Of a DNA stretch of 64,000 nucleotides, positions 1 to 6,900 are shown one piece after another. Position 1 is the first letter of the stretch. Every line of letters starts with the position of its first letter. The notes under the pieces were generated by a model that saw only the letters and a list, made by a program, of their open reading frames with translations, did no database searches and had not been told where the DNA came from. The DNA is from Euglena gracilis (taxonomy: Eukaryota; Euglenida; Euglenophyceae; Euglenales). The stretch lies in assembly GCA_039621445.1 (NCBI GenBank), contig CP154956.1, positions 72,600,914 to 72,664,913 on the forward strand, written 5' to 3'. Made by a program: the position numbers and the translations under genes.

Positions 1-75
1 GGAAACTGGCCCAGGGCGGGGGTTTCCGCTTCACCCCAGTGCTGCCGGGGGACATGGCGGCACGGGTGTGAAACA
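1..75. repeat. 75-bp direct repeat, copy 1 (gag coding)
   Basis: The first 75 bases are identical to 12166-12240, in the same orientation and in the same open frame. The two copies diverge abruptly afterwards. This shows that the element entering the window at its left edge and the gag that starts at 11762 belong to the same retroelement family. By inference the missing start of this gag lies roughly 400 bp to the left of the window. Confidence 0.95.
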
Positions 76-2365
76 TGGTAAGCAGAGGCTCCTCCTTCAG
101 CCTTCTGTCGGAAATTTTGGGTTGGAAATCCCTGCTCAGAATGTTTTCTTTGATGATCAGCCAATGGCCCAATCTCAGATGGCAAATCTGACGATTGGAG
201 TTTCGGGGAACAGGGAGTTGGGACCCGAAACCAGTTTGGCTGCACTCAGAACCCCCACAAATATGGGACAGATGTTGGAATTTCAGGGTGGGGATGGCCA
301 GGTTGTCATTTCCAACCAACCGTGTTTTCCAGAGCCTTTTTCAGGGGTTTTGCCTTTGCAAAATATGGGGTGCGGTTTTATGCTGCCTGAGTTACAACCT
401 CTCCCAGACTTTTCATGGGTGCAAAATTTAGGGAATCTGCCATCATTACCCGCTTTTGCATTGCCTTTGCCTCCAGCTCAACCAGTTTCTTCAACACCAG
501 CCCAAGAGCCGGTGGCACTTTTGCAGTTTTCCCAACCATCCCAGGTAGATGGGCTGGCGAAGGAAACGGGAAGTGCCTCGGCAGGGCAGGGGGGTGATAA
601 CCCCAGCCCAGTTTTCTTTGAAAAGCAAGCACAGGTCAATGTGCTGGGCTTAAACAACAATAATAACTGGGACAGCAGCGACAAACGGGTCAGAGCAGAA
701 GTCGAGGGGGCAGAGGAAAACCCGAAGGATCAGCCCAGCTCTACTTCTGCTCGGCGACCCCGAACACCAGCTTCATCACCAGGCAGTGATGAAGTTCAGC
801 AAAAACGGCTGCACCGTGAGGTTGATCACGGTCAGCCAGCAGCTGCTGCAGCCCCCCAGCCTCCTCATATTTTCATCGAGGGGGGTGAGGAGGAGGTCCA
901 ACCCCCAGCCTATGAAAGTTCTGAAGCCACCCCCAGGGGGGGTTCACAAAATCAGGGATTTGAAGACCCCTGGGGGCAATTTTTACAAAGTAACAGAGAC
1001 CTCCAGTGGACAGTGCAGCACCTGACTTTTCGGGTTTTGGCTTTGGAAAAAGCCAACGAAGAGTGGGTTCTGCAGCAGCAGCAGCAGCAACAACCCCCTG
1101 CAGTCGACATCCACCTGATGGAGCACATGGCTGCACGAATCGAAGAAACGGCCAGGGCTGACTGCCTCCATATTTTTGAACTTTTTGAGAAAAAATGTGA
1201 GGCCCAGGTGCAAATTTCTGTGCAAAAAATTGACGCACAGGCACTTGAACTTTTTGTCGGGCAGGAAAAAAGTTTTGAGGAAAAACTGGCCCAGCAGTTT
1301 TCTTCGAGCCGTGATCAGTTTTTGGCCCTGAGGCAGGAATTTTTACGAATTTTGGACAGCCTGCCACAGGAAATTTTTAAACAAGTGCAAAATCAGGTGG
1401 CTGCTTTACCAATTAAGGATCTTGTGCTTGAGAATTTTCAGCGGTTTGCTGAGAATTTTAAAGCCGCCCAGCCAGCTCAGGGGGGGGAGGCAGAAACTCT
1501 CCAGGAGCTGGCCGTTGTCGCTGCCAAAATCGTTGAAGTTCAGGCTGACCTGGTATCGCTGCGTAGTACGGTACAGGGCCAGGCTCAGCAGCTCCAGCAG
1601 TTCGCTGATTATGTTCGCCAGCTGGGTGAGCAAAATTCAGCAATGAATACGGCCCTCCATGGTTTTGGTGGTGGTATTCAGAAACTGCACCAGAATATTT
1701 CAGATGAAGTAGGGAAACGACACTCAGAAATGCAAAAACTGTTGACGGATTGTCAGCAGAATTTTCAGAGTGTTCATCAGCAGATTTTTTCCCAGGAGAA
1801 AAAATTTGGTGGGCTGGTGGAGGAATTAAGGCAGGGACTTGCAAAAGTTGGGGGGAACACTTTCGAGTTGCAGAAAGTGTTGCAGGATTTACAAAAAAAT
1901 GGACCCGTACACCCAACTGCAGAACCGAGAGGAGTTTTGCAGAAAATTTCTGACATGTGGTGGCTGCGGCAGGGCAGCCAGCAGCCCCTACACCCAGTGG
2001 AGCTGCCACAGCCTGGGCAGCAGCTGGCCCAGCAGCCCGTCGTCCAGCTAGCCCAGCAGCCTGGCCAGCCAGCAGGCCAGTCGCAGCCTGCTCACGGGCT
2101 GCCAAGGGGGCTGGGCCTGCCGTCGGCTGGACAGCAGCAGCCCCTGGGGCAGCCTTCCAGCTCACTGGCCAGCACGGTGCCCAGTGCTGACCCAGCATTT
2201 TCAGATCAGATTATTTCTCAAAATAAATCTGCAGGTTCAAACATTTCCCCTCCCTTAGTTATTGAGGGGGGATTTGTTTTGGAGGACACACAAAACGGCA
2301 GTGGTTTCTTCTGTGTCATTGTGTGTCCCCCCACATGTTTCTGCAGCCCCTGCTTTCTCGATTAG
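2..2365 (+). CDS. Retrotransposon Gag, N-terminal coiled-coil part (5' partial)
   Basis: The frame is open from base 2, so the true start lies left of the window; the GTG at 68 is only an arbitrary in-frame codon. The first third is rich in Pro, Gln and Ser. After a run of seven Gln (near 1073-1093) comes a long heptad-like stretch rich in Glu, Gln, Phe and Leu, probably a coiled coil for Gag assembly. The tail (about 1970-2170) is a Gln-Pro-Gly-rich low-complexity linker. The last codons before the stop at 2363-2365 look non-coding (Cys-rich), and coding probably ends at 2234, where a candidate intron begins. There is no similarity I can name; assignment to Gag rests on position upstream of a CCHC knuckle and Pol and on the coiled-coil composition. 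Confidence 0.75.
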   Translation, partial: ETGPGRGFPLHPSAAGGHGGTGVKHGKQRLLLQPSVGNFGLEIPAQNVFFDDQPMAQSQMANLTIGVSGNRELGPETSLAALRTPTNMGQMLEFQGGDGQVVISNQPCFPEPFSGVLPLQNMGCGFMLPELQPLPDFSWVQNLGNLPSLPAFALPLPPAQPVSSTPAQEPVALLQFSQPSQVDGLAKETGSASAGQGGDNPSPVFFEKQAQVNVLGLNNNNNWDSSDKRVRAEVEGAEENPKDQPSSTSARRPRTPASSPGSDEVQQKRLHREVDHGQPAAAAAPQPPHIFIEGGEEEVQPPAYESSEATPRGGSQNQGFEDPWGQFLQSNRDLQWTVQHLTFRVLALEKANEEWVLQQQQQQQPPAVDIHLMEHMAARIEETARADCLHIFELFEKKCEAQVQISVQKIDAQALELFVGQEKSFEEKLAQQFSSSRDQFLALRQEFLRILDSLPQEIFKQVQNQVAALPIKDLVLENFQRFAENFKAAQPAQGGEAETLQELAVVAAKIVEVQADLVSLRSTVQGQAQQLQQFADYVRQLGEQNSAMNTALHGFGGGIQKLHQNISDEVGKRHSEMQKLLTDCQQNFQSVHQQIFSQEKKFGGLVEELRQGLAKVGGNTFELQKVLQDLQKNGPVHPTAEPRGVLQKISDMWWLRQGSQQPLHPVELPQPGQQLAQQPVVQLAQQPGQPAGQSQPAHGLPRGLGLPSAGQQQPLGQPSSSLASTVPSADPAFSDQIISQNKSAGSNISPPLVIEGGFVLEDTQNGSGFFCVIVCPPTCFCSPCFLD
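2235..2346 (+). other. Candidate intron 1 in gag (112 bp)
   Basis: The donor reads CTGCAG|GTTCAA and the acceptor ATGTTTCTGCAG|CCCCTG, with a pyrimidine-rich tract before the acceptor. Removing it joins a phase-1 end to a phase-1 start and moves translation from the upstream Gag frame to the frame that continues at 2347. Without it, the upstream frame stops at 2365. The splice sites and phase are read directly; actual splicing is inference. The alternative is a frameshifting mutation in a decaying copy. Confidence 0.45.
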
Positions 2366-2612
2366 GCCCATCGGGACAGGGGGGGCTGCAGCCAACCCAG
2401 GTAACGGGTTGGGTTTTCCTTTTATCGGTGACCCAGTAGCTTTTGAAATTTTGCAGGGAGGTGCTAAGCCCTATTTTGATGAATCGGGCAGCATTTCCTG
2501 GCAAGATTTTGAAGTAGATTGGAATCTTTACTGGGATAGGTTGACATCAGGTAAACCGTATGCTGATTTGCAAAAGCTCCAGGTTTTTGTGGTTTGTTTA
2601 GGAACTAGATGA
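2347..2612 (+). CDS. Gag middle segment, probable capsid-like part
   Basis: Open in the frame that continues as 2685-3404. It encodes a compact acidic and aromatic segment (for example GSISWQDFEVDWNLYWDRL) that looks like folded protein rather than linker and may be the start of a capsid-like helical domain. The frame meets TGA at 2610-2612 and TAG at 2658-2660, both inside the candidate intron 2583-2684. The coding part is therefore probably 2347-2582. I do not recognise a named domain. Confidence 0.5.
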
Positions 2613-2684
2613 AGGGAGGAAATAAGGCTCTATCGGTTGAATGGTGCTAAATTAAGTTAGCCCACCATATTTTGCCAATTCCAG
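2583..2684 (+). other. Candidate intron 2 in gag (102 bp)
   Basis: The donor is CTCCAG|GTTTTT and the acceptor GCCAATTCCAG|AATCG. The length is a multiple of three, both ends are in phase 0, and it contains the only two in-frame stop codons between 2347 and 3404. Its removal gives a seamless Gag segment (KLQ joined to NRYASSKG). Splicing is inferred, not shown. Confidence 0.45.
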
Positions 2685-3404
2685 AATCGTTATGCCTCGA
2701 GTAAGGGGCTGACGGCTCGGAAAATATGGCAGGAGGTAACCATGGTTAACGAAGGAAAAATTACCCGGGCTGATCTGCAAGAATTTTGGATTAAATTTTG
2801 CAGTGCCTGGCACCATGTTAAGGATGCCACAGCCGGGGAGGCTCGGAGATTATTTTTGGAAAGAATTCCTCCTTTTTTAAGCAAGTTTTGCATAGAAGAG
2901 GAGGATAACCGAGCCCGTAAACAACCCATTGTCAGGCTCACAGGGATACCAAATCCCACGGTGGATGGGATTAAAAGGAGTGTGAGCCAGATCACTGGGG
3001 GGATTGATCCACGGAAAGTGGTTATCAAAAACCCTGGTGCCATTTGCCTTATTTATTTCAGTTCTTCGGAGGAGGCACTGAAATTAACAGCCGTAAATGG
3101 AAGGAAATTGCAGGGAATGGAAAATTTCCTCAACACCGAATTGGTGGAACAACTAATGACCGTTGAGGAAATGTTTGCTTTTGCCGAGGGAAGGTTGGCT
3201 CTTCGGGAAGCAGGATTTGGCTTTGAATCAGCACCATTTTCCCAGATTATTCAGCAAATCGACAACAAAAGGCTCGGGGAAAATACAGGTGTTGGAAAAA
3301 GGCCAGACCCCCCCGGTGTCCCCAACATCCGTTTCAGCACCAGCGGCCGGGGGGCAGGGTCACACCTCAAAATCTGCCCCACAGCCAGCTCCAAAGGGAG
3401 ATAA
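2685..3404 (+). CDS. Gag segment with RRM-like fold
   Basis: Continues the frame of 2347-2582. After helical sequence (WQEVTMVNEGKITRADLQEF and following) there is a segment of about 65 residues, roughly 2926-3117, with the alternating pattern of an RNA-recognition motif. A short hydrophobic strand with GIP is followed by a helix (DGIKRSVSQI), then GGI, a strand (KVVIK), a second strand containing CLIYFSS in the RNP1-like position, a helix (EEALKL) and VNGRKLQG. An RNA-binding role for genome packaging would fit Gag. The frame runs on to 3404, but after 3288 it becomes compositionally unlike protein, and the CCHC frame takes over through candidate intron 3. The RRM call is by pattern only. 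Confidence 0.55.
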   Translation, partial: NRYASSKGLTARKIWQEVTMVNEGKITRADLQEFWIKFCSAWHHVKDATAGEARRLFLERIPPFLSKFCIEEEDNRARKQPIVRLTGIPNPTVDGIKRSVSQITGGIDPRKVVIKNPGAICLIYFSSSEEALKLTAVNGRKLQGMENFLNTELVEQLMTVEEMFAFAEGRLALREAGFGFESAPFSQIIQQIDNKRLGENTGVGKRPDPPGVPNIRFSTSGRGAGSHLKICPTASSKGR

Positions 3405-3789
3405 GGGGCCAGCCCAGCCAGCCCATCGGGGCAGGTCCCCTTCTTCGTCTTCGCGGCCAGGTGCAGCTTCATGGTCGCGAACCCAAAGTCCAGCACCCCC
3501 AGCCCGGCAAGGCAAGGGGGGGCAGACCTGGACCCCGCAGGCATCGGGTCGGGGCAGGTCGCCATACCCATGCTTCAACTGTGGGGAGGGTGGACATTAT
3601 TTTTATGAGTGTGATAAGCCGCTGAGTGAGGCCCTTGCTAAATCTAAGGAATTTTGGCAAAATAATGGAAAAGGCAAGGGGCAGCCCAAGGGTAAAGGGC
3701 AGCCAGCCACTCAGCGAAACTCCTCAGGCAAGGGGGGTGCATGGTCAAAGGGGGGTGGGCCCACCTCTTCTCCCCCTGGGGCCCAATAG
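3163..3789 (+). CDS. Gag nucleocapsid segment with CCHC zinc knuckle
   Basis: The biologically meaningful part starts near 3338, after candidate intron 3. It is basic and rich in Gly, Pro, Ser and Lys, and contains one perfect retroviral-type knuckle, CFNCGEGGHYFYEC (C-X2-C-X4-H-X4-C), near 3577-3618, followed by a Gly-Lys-Gln-rich tail. This is the RNA-binding nucleocapsid end of Gag. The frame ends at an isolated TAG (3787-3789) and continues open in the same frame into Pol, which points to stop-codon readthrough rather than frameshifting for Gag-Pol production. Confidence 0.8.
   Translation: MRKCLLLPREGWLFGKQDLALNQHHFPRLFSKSTTKGSGKIQVLEKGQTPPVSPTSVSAPAAGGQGHTSKSAPQPAPKGDKGPAQPAHRGRSPSSSSRPGAASWSRTQSPAPPARQGKGGQTWTPQASGRGRSPYPCFNCGEGGHYFYECDKPLSEALAKSKEFWQNNGKGKGQPKGKGQPATQRNSSGKGGAWSKGGGPTSSPPGAQ
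3289..3337 (+). other. Candidate intron 3 in gag (49 bp)
   Basis: The donor is AATACAG|GTGTTG and the acceptor CATCCGTTTCAG|CACCAG. Removal joins phase 1 to phase 1 and moves from the RRM-like frame to the CCHC frame exactly where the first loses protein-like composition. At 49 bp it is short for an intron, so a programmed or mutational frameshift at the adjacent A and C runs (3295-3315) is the main alternative. Confidence 0.35.
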
Positions 3790-3850
3790 GGGGGCCAGGG
3801 GCAGTTTGAGAAGGGGGGGGCTGCCCATGGCCGTGTCTCTCCCCCCTGTG
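3787..3850 (+). promoter_or_regulatory. Gag-Pol UAG with readthrough-like context
   Basis: A single TAG separates Gag and Pol in one otherwise continuous frame; 38 further codons are open before the first Met of Pol at 3904. The stop is followed by the purine-rich spacer GGGGGCCAGGGGCAG and then a G-rich tract (GGGGGGGG near 3813-3820) that could pair with C-rich sequence around 3768-3784 or 3841-3846. The arrangement resembles gammaretroviral gag-pol readthrough signals (in-frame UAG, purine-rich spacer, downstream pseudoknot). The sequence facts are certain; the mechanism is inferred. Confidence 0.6.
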
Positions 3851-3903
3851 AGGAAAACGGTGTAAATATTTCTGATTCAAAAAACTGGGTTGTACAGGAT
3901 TTT

Positions 3904-6900
3904 ATGGCTGATTCAGGGTGTGGTGAAAAACATTCTTTGGATCAGCCCCCCAGATTTTTGAATCGGACTCGTTACTCCTGGAGGGAAGGAAAATGTTCAA
4001 GGGTTCCCATTTTGCATTCAAACCTGCCACAGCCCAACCCCCCACCATCAGCCCAGCGACCTCAGGCATTAGATTTATTCGCTGGCACAGGTTCGGTGGG
4101 GAGGCGGTTGGCAGAAAGTGGGTATGAAGTTTTGTCAATTGAAAATGCTCCCTGGACGGACTTCCACCCCCACACAGACATTTTGACCTGGGACTACAGG
4201 CGATACCCGGTTGGATTTTTTGAGGTTATTGCCGCTAGTCCCCCCTGTAATATTTATTCCACAGCTTATAACCCCAGGCCGAGGGATTTCTCCCAGGCGG
4301 ATGCCCTGGTGGAGAAAGCCCTGGAAATTATAAATTATTTTCAGCCAAAGTTGTGGTGGTTGGAGAACCCCCGCACTGGTCTCTTGCGAAATAGGGAGGT
4401 GGTGAAAAACCTGCCCTATATCGACATTGATTATTGTCAGTTTTCGGATTGGGGTTATAAAAAGCCCACACGTTTCTGGTGCTGCCCTGCCATTTCACAA
4501 TTACGGTCGGTGTTGTGTGATGGCGAATCGTGTCCTAACCTGGTGATGGGGGACAATGGGCAGCTGCGGCACCGTGAATTGTTGGGGGGCAGAAAAATGA
4601 AGTTTACCCCCCGACAAAAAGGAAGAATACCCCCCCTGGTGATTGATTATCTCCTAAGTGCTGGGGATATTCTGGGGGGGCAGCCCAAAGAAATTTCCCA
4701 GAATTCCCAGGATTTTGAGGAATGGGAAATTCCAGACCGTTGTTGTCATTTGGCCAACACCTTGAAGGTTAATCAGGTGTTGCCCATTGAAAACGAGCTG
4801 CAACTTTTGATGCTATCACAGACGTATCTCCCTAATGGAGATACCAAGCAGCTCAAAGTTTTGGTGGACACGGGAGCCCAGGTGAACCTGGTCAAAAGGT
4901 CCATCGTTCCAAAACATTTGGTCAGGTCACCACGAATGCCTATTCGGCTGGTGGCTGCCAATGGCCAATGTGTTTTGGGGGGCGACCAGTGTATTAAGTT
5001 GGAGTTGGGTTTTCAACGCAGGGGTACGGGGCAGGGGGGCACCCAGGCCTTGTACCTCGAAGGGGAATTCTACCTCGCGGATATTGAGGTAGATGCTATA
5101 TTATCATTTCCATGGTTAGCCGAACATGGTTTGGGTGTGTTCCCACACCATAAGGCTTTGGTTTTTGACAACCCTAATCTGACTTTCTTGTACGGGTGGG
5201 ATACAAGAAATCAGAAAAGGAAATCCCATAAGGGGAAGAAAAAACACAATTCACCAAAAAGAATTGGGGTTGTGGTTTCTGACTTCGGAGAATCCCCTGA
5301 AAACGCACCAACCACGGAGTCCCTTGAAAATGAAAAAGTGTGGTTGGACCTGCAAAAAATGAATTTGCACCTACCCTTGCAAGGCTTTGATATGCAACCA
5401 AAATTCCTTGGCAAGAAGGAATTGCATACCATAGCCAAGCATCTCACCGAATCGCCAGCCGAGGACAAGGCAGTGAATGCCATAATCCAGGCTCGCGACT
5501 CGGGTGAGAAGGAGGACCCCAGGGTGGTAGCATTTCGGGATAAAATTTTTCAGGATTTTGAAGGGGAGGTCTTGGGTACGGAGGTACCCCCTGACCCTCC
5601 CGTACGGGGACCTTATGGGTACGCCCAGATTCCTCTGAAGGAGGGGGCTGTACCCACAAGGCAAAAACCCTTTGTGTTACACGGTGAAAGATTTGAAGCT
5701 CACAAAAAGGTCACCCAGGAATGGTGGGACCGGAAATTTGTTGAGCGTTTGCCCAAGGGAACAGTTTCGGAATGGCTGTCCGTAACATTTGTAGTGCCGA
5801 AAAAAGGAGGTGAATGGAGGGGAGTGGTAGACATGCGGGGGCCTAACAGTCAAACTAGGCGTGTGTCCTACCCCCTTCCCGTAATTGAAGACCTCCTGGT
5901 AAAACAAGGTGGAAACATGATGTTTTCCATCTTGGATTTACGGCAGGCTTTCCACCAACAGCCGTTGGACCCGGAAAGCCGGCCCATCACATGTTGCAGT
6001 ACCCCCCTCGGTCTTTTTCAGTGGAGGGTTAATGTGATGGGTCTAACAAACGCAAGCCAGCAGTTTCAGCAAATGATGGAGGATCGCCTCTTCCCGGTGG
6101 GGGACGTGGCTGATCATTACATCGACGACATTTTGGTTGGAACTCGAGTGGGTCCTGGTGAGGATTTACTCGCAGCACACGACAAGGATTTGCGAAGAGT
6201 CCTTGAAGTTTTACGAAAGGACAGATTTGTAGCCGACAAAAGAAAATGCCGTCTTTTCGTAAAAGAAGTTGAGTTTTGTGGCCATGTTCTGGGTGGTGGG
6301 GTGAGAAAACCATCCCCTGGAAAGCTAATGGCCATTGAAAAATGGGAGCTGCCCCAAACAATCACGGGTCTACGTGCTTTTCTGGGGTTCACAAATTATT
6401 ACAGCTCCTATGTGAAGGATTACGCCCATATTGTCGCTTGCCTTCAAGATAAGCTCAAAGTTTCACGAGTGGACGGCAAGAAGGGTTCCAAGAAAAGGAT
6501 TCCTTGGGAACCATCCGACATTGAGGCGTTTGAAAAAATTAAATCACTGTTGTGCAGTAAATTAATTTTGCAACACGTCAAGCCAGACAAACCATTTGTT
6601 TTAAGAGTGGATGCCAGCCAGTATGCGGTTGGTGCCACCCTTGAACAATTGGTTTGGGAGGATAGGGCTCCTACTCCTGAAGACGTACGGGCCAAGCGTA
6701 CCGTGCCTGTCGCCTTCATGAGTAGGAAGCTAACGGGCAGCCAAAGAAACTGGGTACCTAGGGAACAGGAGACTTATGCCATAATCCTAGCCTTGCAAAA
6801 GTGGGAATCATGGATTGGGCTGCAGCCCGTCCTGGTTCTCACGGACCACAAGGCTCTAGAATCTTGGGCTAGAGAGGTTCTAGATACACCAAGTGGTCCC

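Noticed and set aside
1458-2198. 246-codon minus-strand ORF (Ala/Pro/Gly-rich)
   Set aside because: Shadow of the Gag coiled-coil and Q/P-rich linker on the opposite strand.
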